Origin: Bilophila sp964538355
GTDB taxonomy: Bacteria > Desulfobacterota > Desulfovibrionia > Desulfovibrionales > Desulfovibrionaceae
Assembly (NCBI GenBank): GCA_964538355.1
Contig: CAZIFC010000009.1
Location: forward strand, 1-64,000
Direction: 5' to 3'
Length of the DNA stretch: 64,000 nucleotides
The notes under the pieces are model-generated. The model was not told where the DNA came from. It made no database searches and was given only the letters and a program-made list of their open reading frames with translations. The translations under genes were made by a program, and so were the position numbers. Of this stretch, positions 52,389 to 61,338 are shown piece by piece; the first letter of the stretch is position 1; each line of letters starts with the position of its first letter.

Positions 52389-53156
52389 ATGTCCGAAGTG
52401 AAAGAATTCGACATCAAGTGGACGATGGTCGTCGACCTTGACAAATGCACGGGCTGCGGCGCCTGCATGGTGGCCTGCCAGGCCGAGAACAACGTCGCGC
52501 CGGCCGCTGACGGCACAAACAAGGTTCGCACCATCAACTGGATGAAGGTTTACCGTCTTACCAACGGCAAGCCGTTCCCCGAACACGACACGGCCTACCT
52601 GCCCCGGCCCTGCATGCAGTGCGGCAAACCCTCCTGCGTGTCTGTCTGCCCCGTTGTCGCCACCGACAAGAACGAGGAAGGCGGCATCGTCAGCCAGGTT
52701 TACCCCCGCTGCATCGGCTGCCGGTACTGCATGGCCTCATGCCCCTACCATGCCCGTTATTTCAACTGGTATGATCCGATCTGGCCCGAAGGCATGGAAA
52801 AGACGCTTACCCCGGATGTTTCCGTGCGTCCCCGCGGTGTGGTGGAAAAATGCACCTTCTGTCACCATCGCTGGATGAAGGCCAAGGACAAGGCCATCGT
52901 CGAAGGGCGGAATCCCTACGATCTGGCTGACGGGGACTATGTGACCTCGTGTACCGAGGCCTGCCCCAACGGAGCCATCACGTTTGGTGATTCCAAGAAC
53001 CCCGCGCACAAGGTGTACAACCTGATCCGCAGCCCGTACGCGTTCCGCCTGCTGGAACGCCTGGGTACCGATCCGCAGGTCTACTACATCAGCAAGCGCG
53101 AATGGGTGCGTCGCCAGGGCGACAACTACCTGGAAAACGAAAAGACCAAGGGGTAG
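52389..53156 (+). CDS. qrcC: QrcC, four-cluster iron-sulfur subunit
   Basis: A 255-residue ferredoxin-like protein with cysteine groups for several [4Fe-4S] clusters (CTGCGACMVAC, CMQCGKPSCVSVC, CIGCRYCMASC, CTFCHH and CTEAC). It wires electrons from QrcA to the membrane subunit QrcD. It has no signal peptide of its own and would be exported with the Tat-bearing QrcB. It lies 12 bases after qrcB and four bases before qrcD. Confidence 0.95.
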   Translation: MSEVKEFDIKWTMVVDLDKCTGCGACMVACQAENNVAPAADGTNKVRTINWMKVYRLTNGKPFPEHDTAYLPRPCMQCGKPSCVSVCPVVATDKNEEGGIVSQVYPRCIGCRYCMASCPYHARYFNWYDPIWPEGMEKTLTPDVSVRPRGVVEKCTFCHHRWMKAKDKAIVEGRNPYDLADGDYVTSCTEACPNGAITFGDSKNPAHKVYNLIRSPYAFRLLERLGTDPQVYYISKREWVRRQGDNYLENEKTKG

Positions 53157-53160
53157 GTCA

Positions 53161-54420
53161 ATGGAAGCGAAAAACTACAATCAGCCCGCCGACGCCGCCC
53201 TGTTTCCCGAAGGGTGTCCGCGTTGTTCGCTGCTGAAATTCCTGCTGCATCTTGTTCCCGTGGCCCTTGTCGGCCTGTGGGGGGCGTATGCCGCCTACCG
53301 CGTGCTGGCGCACGGCCTTGGGGAAACCGGCCTTGACGACTATTTCGGATTCGGTCTGTGGATCACCTTCGACCTTGCCGTCATCGCTCTCGGCGCGGGC
53401 GCGTTCTTTACCGGCGCGCTGCGCTATCTGCTGAACATCGACGCGCTGAAGAACATCATCAACCTTACGGTTGTGGTGGGTTTTCTGTGCTATTCCGGTG
53501 CGATGCTGATTCTTGTCCTCGACATCGGCCAGCCGCTGCGCGCGTGGTTCGGCTACTGGCATCCGAACGTCCACTCGATGCTGACGGAAGTTATCTTCTG
53601 CATTACCTGCTACTGCACGGTACTCATCATCGAATACATTCCGCTTGCCCTTGAAAACCGCCAGCTGGCGAAGAACAAGCTCGCCCACGCCATTGCCCAC
53701 AACTTCCATCTGATCATGCCGTTGTTTGCGGGCATCGGTGCGTTCCTGTCCACGTTCCATCAGGGTTCCCTCGGCGGCATGTACGGCGTGCTTTTCGGCC
53801 GTCCCTACATCCTGCGCGACGGGTTCTTCATCTGGCCCTGGACGTTCTTCCTGTACATCCTTTCCGCCGTGGGTTCCGGCCCCATGTTCACCGTGATGGT
53901 CTGCACCTTCATGGAAAAGCTCACCGGCCGCAAGCTCGTCTCCTGGGACGTCAAGCAGCTCATGGGCAAGATTGCCGGAACCATGTTCACCATCTACATG
54001 GTGTTCAAGCTGATCGATACCATCGGATGGGTCATGGATATCCTGCCCCGTTCCGGCATGACCTTCGATCAGATGTTCCACGGCTGGATTTACGGCAAGT
54101 GGCTGCTCTTTGCGGAACTGGTGGTTTGCGGCGTTCTGCCCGCCTACCTGCTGTTCTCGAAGAAGTGCCGGGCCAATCCGTTCCTTTTCTACCTTGGCGG
54201 ACTGCTGGCCTGCACCGGCGTGACCATCAACCGCTACGTCATGACCGTGCAGGCTCTCGCCATTCCGGTCATGCCCTTCGACTCGTGGGAATTCTATGCT
54301 CCCAACTGGGCCGAATGGGGTGCCTCGTTCATGGTTATCGCCTACGCATGGGTCAGCCTCGCCATTTCCTACCGCTATCTGCCCATGTTCCCGCAGGAAC
54401 GTGAGCTGAACAAGCAGTAA
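53161..54420 (+). CDS. qrcD: QrcD, NrfD-like menaquinone-reducing membrane subunit
   Basis: A 419-residue membrane protein with about ten helices of the NrfD/PsrC family. It carries the quinone site and reduces menaquinone with electrons from QrcC, and has been linked to energy conservation in sulfate reducers. AGG within the end of qrcC serves as its ribosome site. It closes the operon; repeat R4 follows 16 bases downstream. Confidence 0.95.
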   Translation: MEAKNYNQPADAALFPEGCPRCSLLKFLLHLVPVALVGLWGAYAAYRVLAHGLGETGLDDYFGFGLWITFDLAVIALGAGAFFTGALRYLLNIDALKNIINLTVVVGFLCYSGAMLILVLDIGQPLRAWFGYWHPNVHSMLTEVIFCITCYCTVLIIEYIPLALENRQLAKNKLAHAIAHNFHLIMPLFAGIGAFLSTFHQGSLGGMYGVLFGRPYILRDGFFIWPWTFFLYILSAVGSGPMFTVMVCTFMEKLTGRKLVSWDVKQLMGKIAGTMFTIYMVFKLIDTIGWVMDILPRSGMTFDQMFHGWIYGKWLLFAELVVCGVLPAYLLFSKKCRANPFLFYLGGLLACTGVTINRYVMTVQALAIPVMPFDSWEFYAPNWAEWGASFMVIAYAWVSLAISYRYLPMFPQERELNKQ

Positions 54421-54436
54421 GGAAAAGAGGTTTTCT

Positions 54437-54514
54437 TTGGAAGGGGAGAGAGGCCGCCCGCTGGTTCCGTCCCTCTCCCCTCCCAAACCCTTCCTTTCTC
54501 CTTCCCAAGATCTT
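54437..54514 (-). repeat. Purine-rich hairpin repeat, copy R4
   Basis: On the minus strand it opens AAGATCTTGGGAAGGAG and ends in a hairpin of GGGAGGGGAGAGGGACGG against a pyrimidine arm, matching R1/R2 in order and length. It lies just after the qrcD stop, so it may terminate qrcABCD. Confidence 0.5.
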
Positions 54515-54632
54515 CGTGTTTTGGGGCGGGGAAACCGCCGGGACGCGTCCCGGACTGCCTGCTGTCTGAAACGCTGCGATCCTCCGGGTTGCAGCGTTTG
54601 CCGTGCCGAGAACCTAAAAAACGCCTACCTTC

Positions 54633-55121
54633 ATGACAATTCCTTACGATTTGAACATATTGGATGTGGTACTGCTTTCGATCATCGCGCTGTTCACGCT
54701 GCGCGGCGGCATCCGGGGCTTTCTGGAAGAAGTGACGGGCCTTGTGGGGATTCTGGGCGGGGTCTGGCTTGCCGGGCGGTATTACGGTGCGCTCGGCACC
54801 ATTCTGGCGCAGTATACCGCTTCGCAGTGGGTGTACATCGTCGCGTATGTGCTGATCCTCTGCATGGTCATGTTTGTTATCAGCATGTGCTCCCGGGTGC
54901 TGCACTCGTTCCTCAAGCTGGCCTATGCCGACTGGATCAACCATATGGCGGGGGCGGCCGTGGGTGCCCTGAAGGGCTTCCTCATCTGCGCGGTGACGGT
55001 TTCCCTGCTCACCTATTTCATCAGCGATGCCGACTTCATCAAGACATCCCGCATGGTTCAGCCCATCAAGCAGCTTGTCGTCGTGTTCAAGCAGGCTTTG
55101 CCGGAGCAGTACAGGAAGTAG
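54633..55121 (+). CDS. cvpA: CvpA-family membrane protein
   Basis: A 162-residue inner-membrane protein with four hydrophobic helices and the CvpA pattern NILDVVLLSIIALFTLRGGIRGFLEE (in parts NILDVVLLS and LRGGIRGFLEE). CvpA is named for colicin V export, but its general role is unclear; envelope stress functions have been suggested. It precedes mazG on the same strand by 106 bases. Confidence 0.85.
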   Translation: MTIPYDLNILDVVLLSIIALFTLRGGIRGFLEEVTGLVGILGGVWLAGRYYGALGTILAQYTASQWVYIVAYVLILCMVMFVISMCSRVLHSFLKLAYADWINHMAGAAVGALKGFLICAVTVSLLTYFISDADFIKTSRMVQPIKQLVVVFKQALPEQYRK

Positions 55122-55227
55122 CCGCCTGCGGAAAGGGCGTCTGCTGCCCGGCTTGAACTCGCTATGCTTCCGGGATATGTCTGTGTTTCCGGCCCGTTTT
55201 TCAACAGCGAACCCAAGGGGAATCCCA

Positions 55228-56091
55228 ATGTCCGATATTTCCACCGCCACGCCTTCCGCTTCCGATGCCGCCGTTCAGGAGGCTCTTGCCCGTCTCAATG
55301 TCGTTATCGACCGCCTTATCGCTCCCGACGGCTGCCCGTGGGACAGCACGCAGACGCCTGAATCGCTGACGGAGTATGTTATCGAGGAGTGCCACGAGCT
55401 TGTGGACGCCATCCGTTCGGGTAAGGCCGTCGACATGGCGGAGGAGCTGGGCGATGTGGCGTTTCTGGTCGTGCTGATCGGCAAGCTCATGGCCCGTTCC
55501 GGCGGCCCGTCCCTTGCGGATGCGCTGGAAATGGAAACCGCCAAGATGGTGCGCCGCCACCCCCACGTTTTCGCCGAGACGACCTATGAAAGCCAGTCCG
55601 AGCAGCTCAAGGACTGGGAGCGCATCAAGCGCGAGGAAAAGGCCGCTGCCGAGTCCGAAGGCCCCAAGGGGACCTTTGACAGCCTCCCGCGCGGCCTGCC
55701 GCCGCTGACCAAGGCCTACCGCATCCATGCCAAGGCCGACCGCGTGGGCTTCACCTGGCCCGAGGACGAGGATGTGGAAAAGCAGGTCGAGGCCGAATGG
55801 CTGGAACTGCTTGACGCGATGGCCTCCGATGATGCCGAAGCCATTGAGCACGAACTCGGCGACCACATGTTCACCCTCGTCGAGCTTGGCCGCCGCAAGG
55901 GGATCAAGGCCGCTCCCGCCCTCAACGCCGCGACGGAACGCTTCCTGTCCCGTTTTGAGCGCATGGAAGCCCTTGCCCGCGAACGCAGCCTCGATTTCGT
56001 CAGCCTTTCCCTTGATGACAAAGATGACCTCTGGAACGAGGTCAAAGCCGCCGAGAAGCCCGCGGAAGCCGGGAGCGAGGAGAACGCATAA
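55228..56091 (+). CDS. mazG: Nucleoside triphosphate pyrophosphohydrolase MazG
   Basis: A 287-residue protein with two MazG domains. The first holds the metal-binding motif EECHELVDAI and EELGDVAF; the second has EAEWLELLDAM and HELGDHMFTL. MazG hydrolyses NTPs and dNTPs, including oxidised or (p)ppGpp-linked pools. AAGGGG precedes the ATG at 55228, and the first residues are Ala/Ser-rich and probably disordered. A perfect terminator hairpin follows. Confidence 0.9.
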   Translation: MSDISTATPSASDAAVQEALARLNVVIDRLIAPDGCPWDSTQTPESLTEYVIEECHELVDAIRSGKAVDMAEELGDVAFLVVLIGKLMARSGGPSLADALEMETAKMVRRHPHVFAETTYESQSEQLKDWERIKREEKAAAESEGPKGTFDSLPRGLPPLTKAYRIHAKADRVGFTWPEDEDVEKQVEAEWLELLDAMASDDAEAIEHELGDHMFTLVELGRRKGIKAAPALNAATERFLSRFERMEALARERSLDFVSLSLDDKDDLWNEVKAAEKPAEAGSEENA

Positions 56092-56145
56092 GGGAGCGAA
56101 GGCTCCTCAAAGACCAAATCCCCCTTGCCGCCTTTCCCGAATACA

Positions 56146-56184
56146 CGAAAAGGGCCTGAACAACATCTGTTCAGGCCCTTTTCG
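56146..56184 (+). terminator. Terminator after mazG
   Basis: A perfect 17-bp stem CGAAAAGGGCCTGAACA / TGTTCAGGCCCTTTTCG with loop ACATC. Its A-rich and T-rich flanks would allow function on both strands, between convergent mazG and hysA. Confidence 0.85.
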
Positions 56185-56241
56185 TTCACTGTCCACCCTC
56201 ACGAAGGAGCGGACTCCCTCGGCGCAGCCTCCCCGCCAGTC

Positions 56242-56327
56242 GAAAGTCTTGGGAGAGGAGGGGGTGGGGTTTGGGGAGGGGGAGGAGCAACCCTTCTCCA
56301 GAAGGGGTCTCCTCCCCCTCCCCAATC
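56242..56327 (+). repeat. Purine-rich hairpin repeat, copy R2, with G4 motif
   Basis: It opens GAAAGTCTTGGGAG like R1 and ends in a 24-bp near-perfect hairpin (TTGGGGAGGGGGAGGAG against CTCCTCCCCCTCCCCAA with a CCAG loop region). Four G-runs at 56260-56282 also fit a G-quadruplex pattern. It lies eight bases past the hysA stop on the opposite strand. Confidence 0.75.
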
Positions 56328-56334
56328 TTAACCC

Positions 56335-57840
56335 CTAATCCATATTGATAACGGCAACCTTGCCGGATTCGGCGTGCAGCACGTGCACGGCGCAACCCAG
56401 TCACGGGTCAAAGGCGCGGATGAGCCGCGCGATGTTGACGGGATTTTCAATGTCCGGCACGGGCACGCCGATGAGGGCTTCCTCAAGGGCACCGCGCATC
56501 CCGGTATCGTTGCGGGGAGCACAGTTCCAGAGCGTGGCGGAGACAATCTGATAGTTGGCGATTTTTCCGTTGCGGATCTTGGTGAAGTGCATCAGGGAGC
56601 CGCGGGGGGCCTCGGTAAATCCGAACCCTTCGGAATCCTTGATTTCCGGCGTGGCGAAGGTTTCCTCGTCAGGGCGCACGTCCTTGAGGAACTGCTCGAT
56701 GATGTCGAGCATGTGGTAGCTTTCCTCGGCGCGGGCCACATGGCGTCCGAGCAGCGAGAAGGCCAGCTCTTCGCCCATGTCGCGGAAGTTCTTCACGTCA
56801 AGGCCGAAATATTCCTTGAACAGCTTCTGGCCGACGGGGGAAATGGGCTTGTTGGTCACCCACATGCGGGCCAGCGGGCCGACTTCCATGGGCTTGCCGT
56901 TGTAGAGGGGGGCCTTCACGAAGCTGTAGGCTTCCTTCTTGTCCACATCAAGGACGTTTTCACCCTTGGTGAAGGGCTTGCCCGAGGTGGAGTCGGCAAA
57001 CCAGGAATACTTGACGTCTTCGGTGACCTTCTTCACGTCGAAGGGCACGTCCTTGCCGTCCTGATAGACGCCGGGCTTGAAGACGAAGCTCTCTTCCTTG
57101 TCGTCCAGCGGAAACACGCCGACGCACAGGGCGTTGCGGTAGCCCTGCCCGAACGTGCCGAGATCCTTGTACTGGCTGCCGATGAGGTAGATGACGGGAA
57201 GGTACTTTTCTTCAACGAACTTGCGGGCTTTCTTGAAGCGGGCCGCGTATTCGACGAGCTTTTCCTTCGTGGGGATTTCCGCTGCGCCGCCGGCGAGAAT
57301 GCCGTGCACATGGGGCATGCGCCCGCCGAAGAGAGCGACCATTTCGTGGCACAGGGCACGCACTTCAAGGGCTTCGAGATACTGGTCCACACCCACGGCG
57401 TTGATGGCGGGGGGGAGGCGCAGGTCGGGCTTGGCGTAGCGGGGCATGAAGGGGGCGGTATCCGGCCCCTGAATGAAATCCTGGCCCGCCAGATGGTAGA
57501 AATGCAGGAGGTGGGACTGGAGGTAGTTCGCGCCGAGGATCAGGTTGCGGGTGGCGCGTCCGTTGGCGGGAACCTTGGTTCCGCTGGCCATCTCCAGCGC
57601 GAGGCTGGCGGCGGTGGCGTGGGCGGTGGGGCACACGCCGCAGATGCGCTGTACGATCTGTGCGGCATCGCGGGGGTGGCGGCCGCGGAGGATGGATTCA
57701 AAACCACGGTACATGCCGCCGGTCAGTTTCGCATCGACGACCTTGCCGTTTTCGACCACGACCTCGGCCTTCAGGTGCCCTTCAATACGGGTTACCGGGT
57801 CGATGGCGATCGTGGTTTTTGTCTGGGTAGCTTCTGCCAT
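56335..57840 (-). CDS. hysA: [NiFeSe] hydrogenase large subunit, selenoprotein
   Basis: A 501-residue catalytic subunit with one in-frame TGA (56401-56403) read as selenocysteine at residue 480. N-terminal RIEGHLKAEV and RICGVCPTAHA give the first Ni ligand pair. The C-terminal FDP-U-LGCAVH supplies the second pair, with Sec in the position of the first Cys of DPCxxCxxH. Sequence after the TGA stays in frame, is a normal hydrogenase tail and ends INMD then TAG. The last 15 residues after His would be removed by a maturation protease. It works in the periplasm with HysB. GAGGAG precedes the ATG, and hysB is 65 bases upstream. A gene caller that stops at TGA would lose 22 codons. Confidence 0.93.
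56371..56400 (-). promoter_or_regulatory. bSECIS-like hairpin after the hysA TGA
   Basis: Starting 11 bases after the TGA in the hysA mRNA, CGTGCA (56389-56384) pairs perfectly with TGCACG (56378-56373) across the loop CGTGC, which contains the G-U expected of bacterial SECIS apical loops. It lies inside coding sequence, as bacterial SECIS elements do. Confidence 0.6.
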
Positions 57841-57905
57841 AAGAGTGGCTCCTCAAAAGCGACAGGAACGGGGTGGACCCGTTCGGGTATAAGTGGCGGG
57901 AAAGC

Positions 57906-58847
57906 CTAGTTTGCGTAGAAGGGGGACTGCCCGTCGGGGAACTTGGGGGAGGTGCAGCCGATGCAGGTCGCGTTGTTGACGCACCAGTTGACGCCGTTGT
58001 TCCACTTGCGCTCGAAGGAGTCGCAGGCGTTCCAGGGGCCCTTGCAGCCCAGCTCGAAGCGGCAGCCGCGCTTGTCGGTCATGAAAGGCGAGAAGATGCC
58101 GGATTCGAAGGCTTCCAGATGGGGGCAGTTCATGTGCACGTTCTTGTAGAACGCCTTCGGGCGGCCGTTGGCGTCAAGCCCCTGCTTGACCAGCAGATCG
58201 AGCGTGTTGGTGGCGAGAGCCTGAAGCCCGAGGCCGATGGTGCCCACAATCCAGTCGGGATGGGGAGGGCAGCCGGGGATGTTGATGACCGGAGCGGCGA
58301 TGCCTTCCTTCTTCAGGAATGCGGAAACGCCCATTGCGCCGGTTTCGTTGCCCTTGGCGGCGGGAATGCCGCCATAGGCGGCACAGGTGCCCACGGCGAG
58401 GACGGCCGCGGCGTTGGCCGAAAGCACCTTGGTCACTTCGGTCATGGTGATTTCATGATGGTTGGCTTCCGCCACCACGCAGCATTTGCCGTCGTAGGCG
58501 ACAGGGACAGCTCCCTCCACGGCAAAGATATACTTGCCCTTGAATTTCTCGGCAACGCGCATCATGTGTTCGTAGGCCTGTTCGCCTTCGGCCGCCATGA
58601 CGGTGGGATGGAATTCAAGACTGATGATTTTGAGCAGTACGTCGGCGATGGCGGGGTGTACGCTGTTGAGCAGCGTCACCGAGCAGCCGGTACATCCCTG
58701 CCCCTGAACCCAGAAGACCGGAGGACGTTCGCCCGTAAGCGTCTGGGCGAAGGCCTCGTGAATGGCGGGGTGGAACATCTGGGAAACCCCGAACCCGGCC
58801 ACCGTGCCTGAACAGAGTTTGACGAAATCTCGTCTGGAAAGAGCCAT
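57906..58847 (-). CDS. hysB: [NiFeSe] hydrogenase small subunit
   Basis: A 313-residue iron-sulfur subunit with a twin-arginine signal (LSRRDFVKLC) that exports the pair to the periplasm. Cluster ligands include CTGC near the mature N-terminus, GTCAAYGG, PGCPPHPDW, and the C-terminal set GCKGPWNAC, WCVNNATCIGC. At the medial cluster a Cys (in NWCVNN) replaces the Pro of ordinary [NiFe] enzymes, which predicts a [4Fe-4S] medial cluster as in characterised [NiFeSe] hydrogenases. AAGGAGG precedes the start at 58847. It is the first gene of hysBA. Confidence 0.94.
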   Translation of the reverse strand: MALSRRDFVKLCSGTVAGFGVSQMFHPAIHEAFAQTLTGERPPVFWVQGQGCTGCSVTLLNSVHPAIADVLLKIISLEFHPTVMAAEGEQAYEHMMRVAEKFKGKYIFAVEGAVPVAYDGKCCVVAEANHHEITMTEVTKVLSANAAAVLAVGTCAAYGGIPAAKGNETGAMGVSAFLKKEGIAAPVINIPGCPPHPDWIVGTIGLGLQALATNTLDLLVKQGLDANGRPKAFYKNVHMNCPHLEAFESGIFSPFMTDKRGCRFELGCKGPWNACDSFERKWNNGVNWCVNNATCIGCTSPKFPDGQSPFYAN

Positions 58848-58958
58848 TGCTGCCTCCTTGATAAAGGCATTTGTTGAACAGATGGATAGCAAGGGGATGC
58901 TGCATGGCGCAACTCCGAGGACGGACAGAGAGGGTCCGCAGCAAAAGGTTATAATCGT

Positions 58959-58985
58959 ATTATACAGCGGGGGGGATTGTGTCAA
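58959..58985 (-). promoter_or_regulatory. Promoter of hysBA
   Basis: On the minus strand TTGACA (58985-58980) and TATAAT (58964-58959) are perfect consensus hexamers but with only 15 bases between them, including a run of seven C. The short spacer may make it activator-dependent. Confidence 0.6.
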
Positions 58986-59324
58986 TGAAAACGGCGTAAA
59001 GCGTGCCACTTAAATAAAAAAAGTAGCATGAATGGCGGGGCTGATGCCATCTAGTATAGTGAAAAGATGAACTTTCTCGAAAAGGGGTTTTTGCCGTTTG
59101 ATAAAAAAAGGGCGAGCGGAAGCTGCCGGCACCCCCTCATGACCCAGCCTGCCGGCACCCTTGCCGCAAGCCGTCCCGCGCCGGATATCGGGGGCTTTCG
59201 GACAGCCCGTGAAAAAGGCTGTTCGCTGGAGGGGATAGCCGAAGCCGGGGGATGAGGCGTGCATACGCTGCGCGCAGCCTCCACCGCCAGAGCGGGCGAG
59301 AGTGCCGGGGCCGCCGTTTGCGGG

Positions 59325-59366
59325 AACCCGCCCCTTCCCGTGCTTGCGTGCGGGAACGGGCGGGTT
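59325..59366 (+). terminator. Long hairpin upstream of the aldolase gene
   Basis: AACCCGCCCCTTCCCG and CGGGAACGGGCGGGTT form a near-perfect 16-bp stem followed by TATAG. It may be a terminator or an attenuator-like leader structure. Confidence 0.4.
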
Positions 59367-59481
59367 TATAGTTGCGGACTGAAGACGGTCAGGGGCATGA
59401 ATTTTTTTTGGGGAAAAAGCCCCTCCGCCCGCTCCGTCGGTTCGTTCCTTTGTGGAACCGTCAAAACAAAAGGAATTCTTG

Positions 59482-60240
59482 ATGAAAACGGCACGGGAAA
59501 TACGGGCTATGATGCGCGGAGGCGACGCCACTATCGGAACGTGGCTGCAATTCCCTTCGGCGGATGTTGCCGAGGTGCTGGGCGCATCCGGCTATGACTG
59601 GGTAGCGGTGGATATGGAGCACGGTGCGTTCACGCGGGCCATCCTGCCCGATGTATTCCGAGCCATAGAGCGGGGCGGCTCCGCGCCGTTCGCCCGCATC
59701 GCGCAGGCGGATCTTCGGCCCATCAAGGACGCGCTGGATTCCGGGGCGCAGGGGCTTATCTTCCCCATGATCGAATCCCGCGAGCAGCTCGACCGGGCGA
59801 TCAGCCTGTCCCTGTACCCTGATGCGGGCGGCAGCCGCGGCGTGGGCTATTCCCGCGCCAACATGTATGGCCGGGACTTTGACGCCTACCGGGAGCATGC
59901 GGCGAAGGATATCCTCCTTGTCGCCCAGATCGAGCACATCCGCGCCGTGGAGCAGCTTGACGCCATCCTCGACCATCCGCGTCTCGACGCCATCATGGTC
60001 GGGCCGTATGACCTTTCCGGTTCCATGGGCCTGACCGGACAGTTTGATCACCCCGATTTCGTCGCCGTGATGGATCGCATCAACGAAACCTGCAAGCGGC
60101 ACGACATGGCGATGGGCAACCACGTCGTGCAGCCCGAACCGGAACGGCTCGCCAAGTGCATTGCCGACGGCTACAGGTTCATTGCCTACGGCATTGATGC
60201 CGTCTTTTTGCTGCACGGCTGCGCCTGTCCCAGAACGTAA
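59482..60240 (+). CDS. HpcH/HpaI-family 2-keto-3-deoxy acid aldolase
   Basis: A 252-residue class II aldolase of the HpcH/HpaI family. Characteristic stretches are IGTWLQFPSADVAEVLG, VAVDMEHGAF (metal-binding Glu region), GAQGLIFPMIES and IMVGPYDLSGSMGL. Members join or split pyruvate and an aldehyde to give 2-keto-3-deoxy sugar acids or 4-hydroxy-2-oxo acids. Its position at the head of an epimerase/cytidylyltransferase cluster suggests biosynthesis rather than aromatic degradation; that is inference. AAAGGA lies upstream of the ATG at 59482. Confidence 0.85.
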   Translation: MKTAREIRAMMRGGDATIGTWLQFPSADVAEVLGASGYDWVAVDMEHGAFTRAILPDVFRAIERGGSAPFARIAQADLRPIKDALDSGAQGLIFPMIESREQLDRAISLSLYPDAGGSRGVGYSRANMYGRDFDAYREHAAKDILLVAQIEHIRAVEQLDAILDHPRLDAIMVGPYDLSGSMGLTGQFDHPDFVAVMDRINETCKRHDMAMGNHVVQPEPERLAKCIADGYRFIAYGIDAVFLLHGCACPRT

Positions 60241-60245
60241 GCTGG

Positions 60246-60309
60246 CTGGGGAAGGTCCCCCTTTGAAAAGGGCTTTCCTCCCCGGCCCCCTTCCCTCCTC
60301 AACGTTTCG
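60246..60309 (-). repeat. Purine-rich hairpin repeat, divergent copy R6
   Basis: On the minus strand it reads AACGTTGAGGAGGGAAGGGGG then a hairpin in which GGGGAGGAAAGCCC pairs imperfectly with GGGGGACCTTCCCC. It occupies the gap between the aldolase and epimerase genes. Confidence 0.4.
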
Positions 60310-60402
60310 CCCTTGAGGGCGGGGGAACGGCGCAGGCTTTGCTCCGTCGACTGTCAAACCTCCCCTGCGGAGTCAGGGTTTCAAACCCGCAAGGACTATT
60401 TG

Positions 60403-61320
60403 ATGAAAATCGTGTTTTTCGGCGGTTCCGGATTTTTGGGATCGCATGTGTGCGACAAGCTTTCCGAAGCGGGCCACGATGTGACCATCGTTGACCTGCG
60501 CCCTTCCCCGTATCTGCGCCCTGACCAGAAGATGGTGACGGGGAGCCTGCTGGACGAGGAGCTGGTCAATACGGTGGTGAGCGGTGCTGATGCCGTATTC
60601 GACTTTGCCGGGCTTGCCGATATCGGAGAATCCAACCAGAAGCCGGTGGAAACCGCCCGGATCAATGTGCTCGGCAACGTGATTCTGCTGGAGGCCTGCC
60701 GCAAGGCCGGGGTCAGGCGGTACGTCTTCGCCAGCACGCTGTACGTCTATGGCAAGTCCGGCGGCTTCTACCGGTGCAGCAAGCAGGCCTGCGAGCTGTA
60801 TATTGAAAACTATCACGACATGTTCGGCCTTGAATACACGATCCTGCGCTACGGCTCGCTCTACGGTCCCCGATCCGACCGCCGCAACGCGATCAACCGC
60901 TTCGTCGCCGAGGCTCTGCAACAGGGCGAAATCACCTATTACGGTGCGCCCACGGCCCTGCGCGAATATATCCATGTCGAGGACGCGGCTCTCAGCACCG
61001 TGGAAATCCTCAAGCCGGAATATGCCAACCAGAACATCGTGCTGACCGGCGATCAGCCCATGCAGGTGGGCGATCTGTTCCGCATGATCGGGGAAATGCT
61101 CGGCAAGGAAGTGAAAATCAACTACCAGCACGATCCCAACAGCGGGCATTACCAGATCACCCCCTACGCCTTCATGCCCAAGGTCGGCCGCAAGATGACG
61201 CCGCATCTGTCCATCGAGCTTGGACAGGGCGTGCTCAAGGTCATGGAAGAGATCCATCAGGAACTGCACCCCGAACTCAAGGAGCTGGGCGGTTATTTGA
61301 TGGTGAACAAGGAAGATTAA
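60403..61320 (+). CDS. NAD-dependent sugar epimerase/dehydratase (extended SDR)
   Basis: A 305-residue extended short-chain dehydrogenase. The Rossmann glycine motif GGSGFLGSHV opens the protein, the active-site YxxxK is YRCSK near residue 125, and RYGSLYGPRSD and REYIHVEDAA are typical nucleotide-sugar epimerase motifs. It modifies the sugar of a nucleotide-sugar or sugar acid; the exact reaction is unknown. AAGGA precedes the ATG at 60403. The cytidylyltransferase gene follows by 18 bases. Confidence 0.85.
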   Translation: MKIVFFGGSGFLGSHVCDKLSEAGHDVTIVDLRPSPYLRPDQKMVTGSLLDEELVNTVVSGADAVFDFAGLADIGESNQKPVETARINVLGNVILLEACRKAGVRRYVFASTLYVYGKSGGFYRCSKQACELYIENYHDMFGLEYTILRYGSLYGPRSDRRNAINRFVAEALQQGEITYYGAPTALREYIHVEDAALSTVEILKPEYANQNIVLTGDQPMQVGDLFRMIGEMLGKEVKINYQHDPNSGHYQITPYAFMPKVGRKMTPHLSIELGQGVLKVMEEIHQELHPELKELGGYLMVNKED

Positions 61321-61338
61321 CCTCTCAGGAGCTTTCTC

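Larger units (their letters stand above)
58848..59481. other. 634-bp gap between divergent hysBA and the sugar cluster
   Basis: No protein gene is supported. It holds the hysBA promoter (58959-58985) and, nearer the aldolase gene, a long hairpin (59325-59340 with 59351-59366; AACCCGCCCCTTCCCG and its near complement) followed by TTTATAG. A small GGGG/CCCC hairpin lies near 59410. The aldolase ribosome site is AAAGGA. Confidence 0.45.

Noticed and set aside
56401..57840. Reading hysA as a truncated or pseudogenised hydrogenase ending at TGA
   Set aside because: The sequence after TGA continues in the same frame with the exact active-site and tail motifs, and the partner subunit has the [NiFeSe]-type cluster residue.
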